Below, piece by piece: positions 41,859 to 51,611 of a stretch of DNA of 64,000 nt. Each line of letters opens with the position of its first letter. Position 1 is the first letter of the stretch. The position numbers were made by a program, and so were the translations under genes. Origin of the DNA: Enteractinococcus fodinae (GTDB lineage: Bacteria > Actinomycetota > Actinomycetes > Actinomycetales > Micrococcaceae); assembly GCF_031458395.1 (NCBI RefSeq), contig NZ_JAVDYJ010000001.1, positions 1,984,001 through 2,048,000 of the forward strand, in the 5' to 3' direction. Below the pieces are notes generated by a model. The model was not told where the DNA came from and made no database searches. It was given only the letters and a program-made list of their open reading frames with translations.

Positions 41859-43127
41859 TTAGCGTATGACATCGACGATCACTTCTGGCGCGGTGTAGGT
41901 CTCGGCCACTTCGACGGCGGTCTCGACTAGCCGGGTCGCGGCCTCGAACTGTTCCGGGGTCTCGGTGTACAGCGTGAACAGGCGCTCGCCTTCGGTGACG
42001 CTGTCACCGGGTTTGGCGTGCAACCGGATGCCGGCGGTGGCTTGGACGGGTTGGCCCTGATATTGGCGTCCAGCACCCAGGCGCCAGGCGGCTTCTCCGA
42101 TGGCACGGGCATCCATCCGGGACAGTACACCGGAGGTCGGGGCCGTGACATAGTGTTCGTGGGTCGCGGTGGGTAGTGGAGCGTCTGGGTCGCCGTGTTG
42201 GGCGGTGACCATCGCGCGCCAAGCGTCCATGGCTTTGCCGTTGGCCAGGTTTTCCGCTGGGTCAGCTTCGATACCCGCACCCGCCAGCATGTGCTTGGCT
42301 AACGTGAGGGTCAGTTCCACCACGTCGTCGGGCCCCTGTCCGTTGAGCACATCAAGGCTCTCTTCGATTTCAATCGCGTTGCCCACGGTGTAACCCAACG
42401 GCGTGTCCATGCGGGTGAGCACGGCGGTGGTGGCCACTCCGTGGGCTTTGCCCAACCAGACCATCTTCTCGGCCAAACGCCGGGCGTCGGCCTCGTCCTG
42501 CATGAACGCACCGGTCCCGGTTTTGACGTCTAACACCAGCGTGTCGGTGCCTTCGGCCAGTTTTTTGGACATGATCGATGAGGCGATCAGCGGCATCGAG
42601 TCCACAGTGGCGGTGACATCTCGTAGGGCATAGATCTTTTTATCGGCCGGGGCCAGTTCAGCTGTGGCAGCGCAGATGACTCCACCGGGGTCGAGCAGCT
42701 GGTTCCGGATGTGTTCTTCACTCAGGTGCACTTGGAAGCCGGGGATGGATTCCAGCTTGTCCAGGGTGCCACCGGTGTGGCCGAGGCCGCGGCCGGACAG
42801 CTGTGGCACGGCAACCCCGTAAGAAGCGACCAGCGGGGTCAGCGGCAAAGTGATCTTATCGCCCACTCCCCCGGTCGAGTGTTTATCTGCCGTGGGTTTG
42901 CCCAGCGTGGAGAAATCCAATCTGGTGCCAGAGTTCAGCATCGCGGTGGTCAGAGCAAACAGCTCAGCATCGGTGAGGCCTTGGAAGTAAATCGCCATCG
43001 CCAAGGCGGCGAACTGCTCATCGGAGACATCACCTGCCGTATACGCGTTGACGATCCAGGTGATCTGGTCCTCGGTCAACGGTGTTCCGTTGCGCTTGGC
43101 GGTGATGACGTCTACGGCGGTGTGCAT
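41859..43127 (-). CDS. deoA: Thymidine phosphorylase
   Basis: A 422-residue pyrimidine-nucleoside phosphorylase. It contains KHSTGGVGDKITLPL (phosphate loop) and the family signature SGRGLGHTGGTLDKLES, plus ITWIVNAYTAGDVSDEQ in the helical domain. It splits thymidine or deoxyuridine to base and deoxyribose 1-phosphate. The ATG at 43127 has AGGAC upstream and begins MHTAVDVI; an upstream in-frame start would overlap cdd. It directly follows cdd (four-base gap), so cytidine is deaminated and then phosphorolysed by neighbouring gene products. Confidence 0.95.
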   Translation of the reverse strand: MHTAVDVITAKRNGTPLTEDQITWIVNAYTAGDVSDEQFAALAMAIYFQGLTDAELFALTTAMLNSGTRLDFSTLGKPTADKHSTGGVGDKITLPLTPLVASYGVAVPQLSGRGLGHTGGTLDKLESIPGFQVHLSEEHIRNQLLDPGGVICAATAELAPADKKIYALRDVTATVDSMPLIASSIMSKKLAEGTDTLVLDVKTGTGAFMQDEADARRLAEKMVWLGKAHGVATTAVLTRMDTPLGYTVGNAIEIEESLDVLNGQGPDDVVELTLTLAKHMLAGAGIEADPAENLANGKAMDAWRAMVTAQHGDPDAPLPTATHEHYVTAPTSGVLSRMDARAIGEAAWRLGAGRQYQGQPVQATAGIRLHAKPGDSVTEGERLFTLYTETPEQFEAATRLVETAVEVAETYTAPEVIVDVIR

Positions 43128-43131
43128 ATGG

Positions 43132-43518
43132 CTAGTCCTGCAGGTTGTGGGGTCCAAAAGCTGCCGGGAGGAGCACGGCGAGGGTCACCGGACCGTTGGC
43201 AGTAGCAATCGACAAGGTTGGGGCTGCGTGTTCATATAACACCTGACGGCATCTGCCGCACGGGGTGATGTAGTCTCCACCCTGGTTCAGGCACACCAGG
43301 TGGGTCAATGGTTCTCCCGCGGCCAGGCGCCAGGCAGCGATCATCGAGCCCTCGGCGCACTGGGTCAGCCCGAAGGAGGCGTTTTCGATGTTAATCCCGG
43401 TGTGGATGGTGCCGGCGGCATCAAGCGCGGCGGCTGCCACGGGGTGGTTGGAATATGGTGCGTAGGCTCGAGACAGGATCTTGGATGCTGCGGCGTGCAG
43501 TTGCTCAAATGCCTGCAT
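43132..43518 (-). CDS. cdd: Cytidine deaminase
   Basis: A 128-residue tetrameric-type cytidine deaminase. Zinc ligands are in LTQCAEGSMIA (Cys-Ala-Glu) and TPCGRCRQVLYE (PCxxC); NIENASFG binds the nucleoside. It converts cytidine and deoxycytidine to uridine forms. Its ATG overlaps the TAA of the amidohydrolase gene by one base (TAATG). Length is normal. Confidence 0.94.
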   Translation of the reverse strand: MQAFEQLHAAASKILSRAYAPYSNHPVAAAALDAAGTIHTGINIENASFGLTQCAEGSMIAAWRLAAGEPLTHLVCLNQGGDYITPCGRCRQVLYEHAAPTLSIATANGPVTLAVLLPAAFGPHNLQD

Positions 43519-44777
43519 TACGGCGCTCCGACCAGAGCTCGCAGGGCGGCCTGGGTGAAGATTTGGATACCGACCCCGATGGCGCGTTCATCCGGGTTGT
43601 AATCGCCCTGGTGCAGGTCGAAGGTTGGTCCGCCCGGGGTCCGGGTGCCGAGACGGAACATCGCGCCCGGGACTTCTTTGGTCATCCACGCGAAATCTTC
43701 GCCGCCCATGGATTGGGGTGCCAATTCGATATTGCGGGAGCCGAGTTCGAATCGGGTCGCGTCTTCAATGAGATCTGTTTCGGCTTCGCGATTGACCACC
43801 GGAGGCACGCCCCGGACATGTTCTAAGGCGACTTTTACACCGTAGGGTGCGGCAACCTGACCGATGACTTCATCGAGCAGCTGGGCACCGGTCTCCCATG
43901 CGTCGGCATCCAAGGTGCGGAAGGTACCGGCGAGATGTCCGGTCGTCGGGATCGCATTGGGGGCGTGACCGGATTGAATATGGCCCCAGGTCAGTTGCAC
44001 ACCCGAGCGCACGTCAATGCGCCGAGACAAGATCGCTGGCACCTGGGCTGCGATTTGTGCCAGCGCGTAGACCACATCCTGGGTCTGTTGCGGTCGGGAG
44101 GTATGTCCGCCGCGGCCGGTCAGCGTGACCCGGACCGTGTCGGTGGCCGAGGTGATCGCCCCGATGCGGGTTCCGATCGTGCCGACATCAAAGCTGGGAT
44201 CAGCGTGCAGGGCGATAATGCGCGGTACCCCGTCTAACACACCTTGCTTGATGACTTCCAAGGATCCGCCGGGGATTTTTTCTTCTGCCGGCTGGAAGAT
44301 CACGCGGATCCGTCCCCCCAGCGCCAGATGGTCTACATCAACGTTAGCGGTCCTGGCCCAGAGCCGATGCAGCGTAATCGCAGTGCCCAGGCAGACAGCG
44401 GTGTGGATGTCATGGCCGCACGCGTGCGCGATCCCGTCGTGGATGGAAGCATAGGGCAACCCGGTAGCCTCTTTGACGGGCAGAGCATCAATATCAGCAC
44501 GAATACCCAGCACGATCGGACCGGTCCCGATATCGACATACGCTCCGGTGGACTCTAGTCGCTGCGGCTTGAGGCCGAAGCGCTGCAGGGTGGCAATAAT
44601 TTGATCGGTCGTGCGGTGTTCGCGAAACGACAGTTCCGGGTGCTGGTGAATATCCCGACGAAAGGCCACCGTGTCTTGCAGGATCTCACGAACCGCCGGC
44701 GTAATCCTGGGCAGTCCCGGGTCATCACGAACCGGCTGGCTATCCGATAGCGCTAGGTTTTGTGGTTTCTCGCTCAC
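43518..44777 (-). CDS. M20-family amidohydrolase (aminoacylase/IAA-amino acid hydrolase type)
   Basis: A 419-residue zinc hydrolase of peptidase family M20D. The metal site has ACGHDIHTAVCLG (about 118-130), VIFQPAEEKIPGG (about 160-172), and a final His/Asp region SMGGEDFAWMTKEVPGAMF. Typical substrates are N-acyl amino acids or hippurate-like amides; the true substrate is unknown. GTG start overlaps the manC stop as GTGA, showing translational coupling within the operon. Confidence 0.9.
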   Translation of the reverse strand: MSEKPQNLALSDSQPVRDDPGLPRITPAVREILQDTVAFRRDIHQHPELSFREHRTTDQIIATLQRFGLKPQRLESTGAYVDIGTGPIVLGIRADIDALPVKEATGLPYASIHDGIAHACGHDIHTAVCLGTAITLHRLWARTANVDVDHLALGGRIRVIFQPAEEKIPGGSLEVIKQGVLDGVPRIIALHADPSFDVGTIGTRIGAITSATDTVRVTLTGRGGHTSRPQQTQDVVYALAQIAAQVPAILSRRIDVRSGVQLTWGHIQSGHAPNAIPTTGHLAGTFRTLDADAWETGAQLLDEVIGQVAAPYGVKVALEHVRGVPPVVNREAETDLIEDATRFELGSRNIELAPQSMGGEDFAWMTKEVPGAMFRLGTRTPGGPTFDLHQGDYNPDERAIGVGIQIFTQAALRALVGAP

Positions 44778-45910
44778 AACACATCATCGTCCCCGTGTGC
44801 CTTGATAGATTCCACGGCCTGTTTGACCGATTGCGCGTGTTCGGTGGTGGTAACCAACAACGCGTCAGGAGTGTCTACCACCACAATATCGTTTACTCCA
44901 ATTAATGCGATGACTCGCGAGGTGTCGGTGACGACCACGCCGTTGGCTTCATCGGCGTAGACGCGGGGGGTTTCACCGATTACGGTCACCCCGGATTCAT
45001 TCACTGCAGGATTCAGCCGCGCAATCGCGGCAAAGTCTCCGACGTCATCCCAAATGAAGTCTCCGGGAATCACGGCCACGTCGCCGGCCTCCGCTGCGGG
45101 TTCAGCGACCGCATAATCAATCGCCGTTTTGGGCAGGGTCGGCCAGATTTCTGCCATGACATCGGCTGCATCGCCAGCCACGATCGCTTCGGCGATGGCC
45201 ATCACGCCGTCATGCAATTCCGGCTCGTTGGCTTTCAAGTGCTCCAGCAGTAATTTGACCGGGGCAACAAACATCCCGGCGTTCCAGAAGTAATTGCCGG
45301 CCGCGATGTAGCGTTCGGCGACCTCTGCTTCGGGTTTTTCAACAAACTCGGCCACTTGGTATGCCGAGGGCGCGCCCTCGACAGCTAGCGGTTCCCCCTG
45401 GCGGATATAGCCGAAGCCAGTTGAGGGGTAGGTCGGCTTAATCCCAATGGTCACAATTTTGCAGGTCGCAGCGGTGGCGATTGCTTCAACCACGGCCTCG
45501 CGGAAGTCCTCATCAGGGCCAATGACCTGGTCAGCGGCAAATGATCCCATGATGGCTTCTGGGTCGCGCTGGTAGAGCACCGCAGCGGCCAGACCGATTG
45601 CTGCCGCAGAATCCTTGGGCTCGGGCTCAAAGAGGAAATTCTCCTCCGCCACATCAGCCAGTTGGGCACACACCGCTTCCCGGTGCGCTTCGCCCGTCAC
45701 CACGATCACCTTGTCGTCGGCCAGCGGTTGCAGTCGATCATATGTGGCACGGATCAAAGTCTGGCCTGATCCGGTCAAATCATGAAGAAACTTTGGAGCG
45801 GCAGCGCGTGATAATGGCCACAACCGCGTGCCCACGCCGCCCGCAGGGATCACGGCCCAAAAACGGTCCAGCCCCGGAATATGAGATGATGATAACTGCT
45901 GATGGTTCAC
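44774..45910 (-). CDS. manC: Mannose-1-phosphate guanylyltransferase
   Basis: A 378-residue nucleotidyltransferase that makes GDP-mannose for glycan or lipomannan synthesis. It has the signature VIPAGGVGTRLWPLSR (about 20-35), FGYIRQGE and VAEFVEKPE, and NYFWNAGMFVAP. It lacks the fused isomerase domain of long ManC proteins. The start is uncertain: GTG 45910 is used; a TTG at 45940 in the same frame adds ten residues. It is the first gene of the seven-gene leftward operon and is divergent from sdhC, which lies 190 bases away. Confidence 0.88.
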   Translation of the reverse strand: MNHQQLSSSHIPGLDRFWAVIPAGGVGTRLWPLSRAAAPKFLHDLTGSGQTLIRATYDRLQPLADDKVIVVTGEAHREAVCAQLADVAEENFLFEPEPKDSAAAIGLAAAVLYQRDPEAIMGSFAADQVIGPDEDFREAVVEAIATAATCKIVTIGIKPTYPSTGFGYIRQGEPLAVEGAPSAYQVAEFVEKPEAEVAERYIAAGNYFWNAGMFVAPVKLLLEHLKANEPELHDGVMAIAEAIVAGDAADVMAEIWPTLPKTAIDYAVAEPAAEAGDVAVIPGDFIWDDVGDFAAIARLNPAVNESGVTVIGETPRVYADEANGVVVTDTSRVIALIGVNDIVVVDTPDALLVTTTEHAQSVKQAVESIKAHGDDDVL

Positions 45911-46008
45911 CCGAACTACTGTATTGCAGTTCTCTGGCAAGTCGCTGAAGTTACCACCCGGCTGGTCGAAAATGTCGCATTAACGTTTCGCCGCCCGGTT
46001 AGTATTAG

Positions 46009-46022
46009 CCTATAGCTATAGG
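46009..46022. promoter_or_regulatory. Perfect palindrome between manC and sdhC
   Basis: CCTATAGCTATAGG is a 14-base perfect palindrome 80 bases before the sdhC start in a divergent intergenic region. It may be an operator or overlap -10 boxes for either direction (TATAGC, TAGCTAT). Confidence 0.4.
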
Positions 46023-46102
46023 ACGCAACTCGCACCGGCGCTGAACGCGAGACTAAATCAGGTCTAGGCGCCAAAATCCTGCGTGCTTTTGGAGGTTTCA
46101 TA

Positions 46103-46519
46103 GTGTCTACTGCGACAACCGCGCAGCAGTCGCCTCCTGCCGAAAAGAAATCCGGCAGAGGAACGCTGTATCGCGGAAAAGAAGGTATGTGGTCCTGGGT
46201 TGGCCACCGAATCACCGGTGTGGTGATTTTCTTATTCTTATTAGTCCACGTGCTCGATACCGCGCTGGTCCGGGTTTCACCCGAAGCCTACGACGCTGTC
46301 ATCGGTACCTACAAGAACTGGTACATGGCAATCGGCGAAGCCGGTCTCGTCGCGGCGATCGTGTATCACGCATTTAACGGCATCCGCGTCATTCTGGTTG
46401 ATTTCTGGGACAAGGGCACCAAGTACCAGCGCCATATGCTGTGGACTGTCATGATCCTGTGGGTCGTCGTTTTCGGTGCATTCTGCGTGCGCCACTTCAT
46501 GCTGGTGCTGGGAGGTTAA
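46103..46519 (+). CDS. sdhC: Succinate dehydrogenase cytochrome b556 subunit
   Basis: A 138-residue membrane anchor with three helices. GMWSWVGHRITGVVIFLFLLV (as GMWSWVGHRITG then VVIFLFLL) matches the SdhC motif with the quinone-site Ser/Arg; the His in LVHVLDTALV and the YHAFNGIRVIL segment are probable haem ligand regions. With SdhD it anchors SdhAB and passes electrons to menaquinone. GTG start with GGAGG seven bases upstream. First gene of sdhCDAB. Confidence 0.92.
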   Translation: MSTATTAQQSPPAEKKSGRGTLYRGKEGMWSWVGHRITGVVIFLFLLVHVLDTALVRVSPEAYDAVIGTYKNWYMAIGEAGLVAAIVYHAFNGIRVILVDFWDKGTKYQRHMLWTVMILWVVVFGAFCVRHFMLVLGG

Positions 46520-46523
46520 GCGC

Positions 46524-47012
46524 ATGACGGTTCAACAGCAAAGAAACATCGCCGCGCCACGAAGCGGCGAGATCGATCCGAAATATCTCCGCTCATCCGC
46601 ATCATCGAGCTCGAACTGGGAAATGTTCAAGTGGCTCTTCATGCGGATCTCAGGACCAATCTTGTTGGTCCTGATCTTTACGCACCTGTTTTCCAACCTC
46701 ATGGTTGGTGACGGTGTACAAGGTCTGAACTTTGGTTTTGTCGCTGGCAAATGGGCGTCCCCACTCTGGCAAATCTGGGACTTGGTCATGCTGTGGCTGG
46801 CAATGATTCACGGCACCATTGGTGTCGCCACGATCATTGACGACTACACCTCCAAAGACCGGACCCGTGTGGCATTCAAAACTGCCCTGTACCTTGCAAG
46901 CATTGCCATCATCGTGCTCGGCACCCTGGTGATCTTCACCTTCGAACCATGCATGACCGATGCTGCAGGCAACTTGCTCGATAACTCGCCAAGCTTCTGC
47001 TACAACCTGTAA
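46524..47012 (+). CDS. sdhD: Succinate dehydrogenase hydrophobic anchor subunit
   Basis: A 162-residue three-helix protein. After a soluble N-terminus come helices near 47-66 (ISGPILLVLIFTHLFSNLMV, with a likely haem His), 85-110 (LWLAMIHGTIGVATIIDDY) and 122-142. Start ATG with GGGAGG upstream, four bases after the sdhC stop; a longer frame from 46476 lies inside sdhC. Length is usual. Confidence 0.9.
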   Translation: MTVQQQRNIAAPRSGEIDPKYLRSSASSSSNWEMFKWLFMRISGPILLVLIFTHLFSNLMVGDGVQGLNFGFVAGKWASPLWQIWDLVMLWLAMIHGTIGVATIIDDYTSKDRTRVAFKTALYLASIAIIVLGTLVIFTFEPCMTDAAGNLLDNSPSFCYNL

Positions 47013-47052
47013 GCCCGGAAGCCGCCAAGACTAAGAAAGAAGACTTCACCTG

Positions 47053-48840
47053 ATGCAAGTACATAAGTACGATGTCGTAATTGTCGGCGCCGGTGGCGCT
47101 GGCATGCGCGCAGCCGTCGAAGCCGGTCAACGTGCACGGACTGCGGTACTGACCAAGCTGTACCCCACCCGTTCACACACTGGCGCAGCCCAGGGTGGTA
47201 TGTGCGCCGCGCTGGCAAACGTTGAAGAAGACAACTGGGAATGGCACACATTCGACACCGTCAAAGGTGGCGACTACATCGTGGACCAGGACGCCGCCGA
47301 AGTCATGGCAAAAGAAGCCATTGACGCGGTGCTGGACCTAGAAAAAATGGGCCTGCCGTTCAACCGTACGCCCGAAGGCAAGATCGACCAGCGTCGTTTC
47401 GGTGGTCACACCCGGGACCACGGGAAAGCCCCGGTCCGTCGTGCCTGCTATGCGGCTGACCGTACCGGTCACATGATTCTGCAGACCCTCTACCAAAACT
47501 GTGTCAAGCACAACGTGGAGTTCTACAACGAGTTCTACGTGCTGGACCTGCTGATGGTCGAAGAAGATGCCACTCGTGAAGACGGCACCCCGTACAAACA
47601 AAAACGCGTCGCCGGTGTGGTCTCCTATGAGTTGGCCACCGGGGAACTGCACATCTTCCAAGCCAAGTCCGTGGTCTTTGCCACCGGTGGTGCGGGCAAG
47701 GTCTTCAAGACCACCTCCAACGCGCACACCCTGACCGGTGACGGCATGGCCATCGCCTACCGTCACGGCATCCCACTGGAAGATATGGAATTCATCCAGT
47801 TCCACCCAACCGGCCTGGCCGGACTGGGCATTCTGGTGTCCGAAGCAGCCCGTGGTGAAGGTGGAATTCTCCGTAACGCCGACGGTGAGCGATTTATGGA
47901 ACGCTACGCGCCGACCATTAAGGACCTCGCCCCGCGTGACATCGTAGCCCGTTCGATGGCCAACGAAGTCCGTGAAGGCCGAGGAGCTGGACCCAATAAG
48001 GACTACGTCCTGTTGGACCTGACCCACCTGGAGCCAGAACACATCGACGCCAAGCTCCCAGATATTACCGAGTTCGCTCGGACGTATTTGGGCGTGGAAC
48101 CACACACCGAACCCGTACCAGTGTTCCCAACCTGTCACTACGTCATGGGTGGTATCCCAACCGACGTCGAAGCAAATGTACTGCAGGATAACGAAACCCG
48201 TATCCCAGGCCTCTTTGCCGCCGGTGAAGTTGCCTGTGTTTCGGTCCACGGCGCCAACCGCCTGGGTACCAACTCGCTGCTGGATATCAACGTGTTTGGC
48301 CGTCGTGCTGGACTGTACGCCGCCGAATACGCCAAAGACGCTGACTTCGTCGAGCTGCCAGACAATGGCGAAGCTTTCATCGTCAATGAGATCGAATCGC
48401 TGCGCTCTGCTGAGGGCACCGAAAAGGTCGGCGCACTGCGTGCTGAACTCCAAGAAGTCATGGACGCCGACATGCAGGTCTTCCGCACCGAAGAGTCCAT
48501 CCGCCGTGCGATGGACAAAATCGCTGAACTGCGCGAACGCTACAAGAACGTAGCAGTTCAAGATAAGGGCAAGCGCTACAACCTGGACCTCCTTGAAGGT
48601 CTGGAACTGGGCTACCTGCTGGACATTGCCGAATCCATGTCCGTGGCAGCGCTGCACCGCCCTGAGTCTCGTGGTGGTCACTACCGCGAAGACTTCCCAG
48701 ATCGTGATGACGAAAACTGGATGGTCCACTCGATGCTGTACCGCGACGAGGACGCCGAAACCGAGGGCGTCAAGGGCATCCGTTTCGATACCAAAGATGT
48801 CGTCATGACCCGCTACGAACCGATGGAGCGTAAGTACTAA
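47053..48840 (+). CDS. sdhA: Succinate dehydrogenase flavoprotein subunit
   Basis: A 595-residue flavoprotein. It binds FAD at VVIVGAGGAGMRAAVEAG and has TRSHTGAAQGGMCAAL with the His that carries covalent FAD, GGHTRDHGKAPVRRACY in the active site, and FPTCHYVMGGIPTD near 360. It oxidises succinate to fumarate in the TCA cycle. ATG start; sdhB follows with a one-base overlap. Confidence 0.97.
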   Translation: MQVHKYDVVIVGAGGAGMRAAVEAGQRARTAVLTKLYPTRSHTGAAQGGMCAALANVEEDNWEWHTFDTVKGGDYIVDQDAAEVMAKEAIDAVLDLEKMGLPFNRTPEGKIDQRRFGGHTRDHGKAPVRRACYAADRTGHMILQTLYQNCVKHNVEFYNEFYVLDLLMVEEDATREDGTPYKQKRVAGVVSYELATGELHIFQAKSVVFATGGAGKVFKTTSNAHTLTGDGMAIAYRHGIPLEDMEFIQFHPTGLAGLGILVSEAARGEGGILRNADGERFMERYAPTIKDLAPRDIVARSMANEVREGRGAGPNKDYVLLDLTHLEPEHIDAKLPDITEFARTYLGVEPHTEPVPVFPTCHYVMGGIPTDVEANVLQDNETRIPGLFAAGEVACVSVHGANRLGTNSLLDINVFGRRAGLYAAEYAKDADFVELPDNGEAFIVNEIESLRSAEGTEKVGALRAELQEVMDADMQVFRTEESIRRAMDKIAELRERYKNVAVQDKGKRYNLDLLEGLELGYLLDIAESMSVAALHRPESRGGHYREDFPDRDDENWMVHSMLYRDEDAETEGVKGIRFDTKDVVMTRYEPMERKY

Positions 48841-49601
48841 TGACTGCAACAATCGAAGAAACCAACTCCGGCGAAGTCGGCGCAATCGAGTCCTTCACCG
48901 TGACCATGCAGGTCCGCCGCTACCAGCCAGAATTCAACGAAGATGCTTACTGGGATACCTGGACCGTGGAAATGTACGGCACCGACCGTGTCCTGGACGC
49001 CCTGCACAAGATCAAGTGGGAAATTGACGGCACCCTGACCTTCCGCCGCTCCTGTGCCCACGGGATTTGCGGCTCCGATGCCATGCGCATCAACGGCGTC
49101 AACCGACTGGCTTGCAAGGTCCTGCTCAAGGACCTGGACCTGTCCAAACCGGTCGTCGTAGAACCCATCAAGGGTCTGCCGGTCGAAAAAGACATGATCG
49201 TCGATATGGAACCGTTCTTCCAGTCCTACCGCGAAATCATGCCGTTCTTGATCGCCGACGAATCACGCGAACCAACCCGTGAACGTCTCCAGTCCCAAGA
49301 AGCCCGCGAACGCTTCGATGACACCACCAAGTGCATCCTGTGTGCCGCGTGCACCTCATCCTGCCCGGTCTTCTGGACCGACGGCCAGTACTTCGGCCCG
49401 GCAGCGATCGTCAACGCACACCGCTTCATCTTTGACGACCGTGACGAAGGTGGCGACATGCGTCTTGAGGTACTCAATGACAAAGAAGGCGTATGGCGCT
49501 GCCGTACCACCTTCAACTGTACCGAAGCGTGCCCACGTGGCATTCAGGTCACCAAGGCGATCGCAGAGGTCAAGCAAGCCATCCTGGCTCGCAACATCTA
49601 A
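48840..49601 (+). CDS. sdhB: Succinate dehydrogenase iron-sulfur subunit
   Basis: A 253-residue protein with three clusters: the [2Fe-2S] ligands in RRSCAHGICGSDAMRING and ACK, then CILCAACTSSCPVFW and CTEACPRGIQVTKAI for [4Fe-4S] and [3Fe-4S]. It carries electrons from SdhA to the membrane quinone site. TAATG overlap with sdhA. A strong hairpin follows. Confidence 0.97.
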   Translation: MTATIEETNSGEVGAIESFTVTMQVRRYQPEFNEDAYWDTWTVEMYGTDRVLDALHKIKWEIDGTLTFRRSCAHGICGSDAMRINGVNRLACKVLLKDLDLSKPVVVEPIKGLPVEKDMIVDMEPFFQSYREIMPFLIADESREPTRERLQSQEARERFDDTTKCILCAACTSSCPVFWTDGQYFGPAAIVNAHRFIFDDRDEGGDMRLEVLNDKEGVWRCRTTFNCTEACPRGIQVTKAIAEVKQAILARNI

Positions 49602-49618
49602 CTGATACCAGCCTGACC

Positions 49619-49658
49619 CTGCGGGGGCGAGAAGCTTTACTGCTTCTCGCCCCCGCAG
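49619..49658 (+). terminator. Hairpin terminator of the sdhCDAB operon
   Basis: Perfect 17-base arms (CTGCGGGGGCGAGAAGC) with a 6-base loop, followed by GCGTTTAA, 17 bases past sdhB. Confidence 0.85.
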
Positions 49659-49781
49659 GCGTTTAACCCCTCCGGCCAAACAAGCAACATTCAAATCTTC
49701 CAGTACCTGCCAATGCGCGGCAGAATCGAGGGGAATACCTACGCCAGCATGGGAAAAGACCTTGTTCAAGGAGCAGCTAGC

Positions 49782-51611
49782 ATGTTGAACCGCCTCCACG
49801 ATCTGTTACGGCTTCGCACCTCACCCGCCATATTTTTCGGTGCCGCCGCGATCATCGCACTGTTCGTTATCGCAACCATCACGTTCACCGAAGCCATGGA
49901 CACGGTCTTCTCGGCAGCCTCAGACTGGTTATATACCAACCTCGGGTGGTTCTACATCTTCGGTGTGACCTTATTCCTGGTCTTTCTGCTCTACCTTGTC
50001 GCCAGCCGATACGGGCGGGTCAAACTTGGACCAGACGATGAGCCACCCGAACATAGCGGGATGGCCTGGTTCGCCATGCTGTTTGCCGCCGGGATCGGCA
50101 GTATTCTCATGTTCTGGGGTGTAGCAGAGCCCGTCAGCCACTTCGGCGATCCCCCACGGGGAACTTCCCTCGGTATCGAACCCGGCACACCAGAAGCCGC
50201 AGCCGATGCGATGAACTTTACCCTCTACCACTTCACCCTCCACCATTGGGCGATCTTCACCCTGCCGGCACTGTGCTTCGCGTACTTCATTCACAAACGG
50301 AACCTGCCACCCAGGATCAGCTCCATCTTCCAACCCATCATGGGTGAAAAGATCCACGGTCCGATAGGCAAACTCATCGACATCGTCGCAATCATCGGGA
50401 CGGTTTTCGGCCTCGCTGTCTCGGTAGGGCTCGGAGCACTCCAGATCAATGCTGGCATCAACCGGCTCTTCGGGATCCCCGAAAGTGCCATGTGGCAGCT
50501 GATTATTATCGGCGTGGTCGGCGGTGTGGCGATGATCTCCGTGGGTCTGGGATTGGACCGCGGCATTAAGCGACTCTCGAATCTCAACATCTTGCTGGCA
50601 GTCGGCCTGCTGATCTTCGTGCTCGTGTCAGGCTCTACCCTGTTTGTGGTCCAGGGTGTCTTCGAATCGACCGGCCGCTACTTAATGAACCTGCCCGAGC
50701 TCGCGTTTTGGAACGACACCTACGCTGATACCGGTTGGCAGAACTCCTGGACCGTGTTCTACTGGGCCTGGACGATCAGCTGGGCACCTTATGTCGGACT
50801 GTTCTTCGCCCGTATTTCGCGAGGACGTACCATCCGCCAGTTCATCGGCGGCGTCATGGCTGGGCCAGCAGTGTTTACCCTCCTGTGGTTTAGCATCTTT
50901 GGGCTGTCCGCATTCAACATCGAATTCCTAGGTGACAGCGGCATCGTGGAAACCGTCGTCGAAGAAGAAGACATCCCCGGTGCGCTCTTTGCGTTCCTCG
51001 AACACTTCCCAGCGACCATGCTGGTCTCAATCATCGCCCTGGTTTTGGTGACAATCTTTTTCATCACCTCGGTGGATTCGGCTGCCCTGGTCGTCGACAC
51101 CATGGCGAACGGTCACGAGGACTACAACCCGCTGGGCCAACGTCTCTTTTGGGCCCTGTCAATTGCGGCGGTTACTGCTACGCTGCTGGTGTTCTCCGGT
51201 GAAGGCGGCATCGGAGCGCTTGAACAAGTTGTGGTGCTCATCGGGCTCCCCTTCTTCGTGTTCGGCTTCTTTCAGGTCTATGCCCTCCATCGCGCCCTGC
51301 GCGAGGACACCAGCGATATGCCACTTGAACGCACTCGACGCTGGAAGAAAGTCCTCCCACCCGAAGAGATCGCACGACGAGAAACGGACGACGATGACGA
51401 CTACGATTACGAGGATGAAGAGGCCGTAGTCGAGCCCGAAGCCGAGGAAGAGGCACCTGTCATGCGCGATCCGTACGCAGCGCAGCGTGTCATCGGGCCC
51501 AAAGGCACGCTTGCTGCTCGGACGGGCACGCCACACCGACGTCGACCAGGACTCATCCAACCCACTCGCCAGCTCAACCATAAACAACGGCGCCGCAACG
51601 GAGATGAATAG
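49782..51611 (+). CDS. BCCT-family transporter (betaine/choline/carnitine type), copy 1
   Basis: A 609-residue secondary transporter with twelve helices. It has the glycine-rich helix AAGIGSILMFWGVAEPVSHF, the signature WTVFYWAWTISWAPYVG, and FFITSVDSAALVVDTMANG. Such proteins import glycine betaine, choline or similar osmolytes with Na+ or H+. The C-terminus of about 100 residues is acidic then basic (DDDDDYDYEDEEAVVEPE, later RRRPG and KQRRR), suited to osmosensing, though that is inference. ATG with AAGGAG eight to nine bases upstream; a longer frame from 49713 covers the leader. It is followed by a close paralogue. Confidence 0.92.
   Translation: MLNRLHDLLRLRTSPAIFFGAAAIIALFVIATITFTEAMDTVFSAASDWLYTNLGWFYIFGVTLFLVFLLYLVASRYGRVKLGPDDEPPEHSGMAWFAMLFAAGIGSILMFWGVAEPVSHFGDPPRGTSLGIEPGTPEAAADAMNFTLYHFTLHHWAIFTLPALCFAYFIHKRNLPPRISSIFQPIMGEKIHGPIGKLIDIVAIIGTVFGLAVSVGLGALQINAGINRLFGIPESAMWQLIIIGVVGGVAMISVGLGLDRGIKRLSNLNILLAVGLLIFVLVSGSTLFVVQGVFESTGRYLMNLPELAFWNDTYADTGWQNSWTVFYWAWTISWAPYVGLFFARISRGRTIRQFIGGVMAGPAVFTLLWFSIFGLSAFNIEFLGDSGIVETVVEEEDIPGALFAFLEHFPATMLVSIIALVLVTIFFITSVDSAALVVDTMANGHEDYNPLGQRLFWALSIAAVTATLLVFSGEGGIGALEQVVVLIGLPFFVFGFFQVYALHRALREDTSDMPLERTRRWKKVLPPEEIARRETDDDDDYDYEDEEAVVEPEAEEEAPVMRDPYAAQRVIGPKGTLAARTGTPHRRRPGLIQPTRQLNHKQRRRNGDE

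Noticed and set aside
47338-48885. A 515-codon open frame antisense to sdhA
   Set aside because: It mirrors codon structure of a strongly conserved gene on the other strand, has no ribosome site and no recognisable domain.
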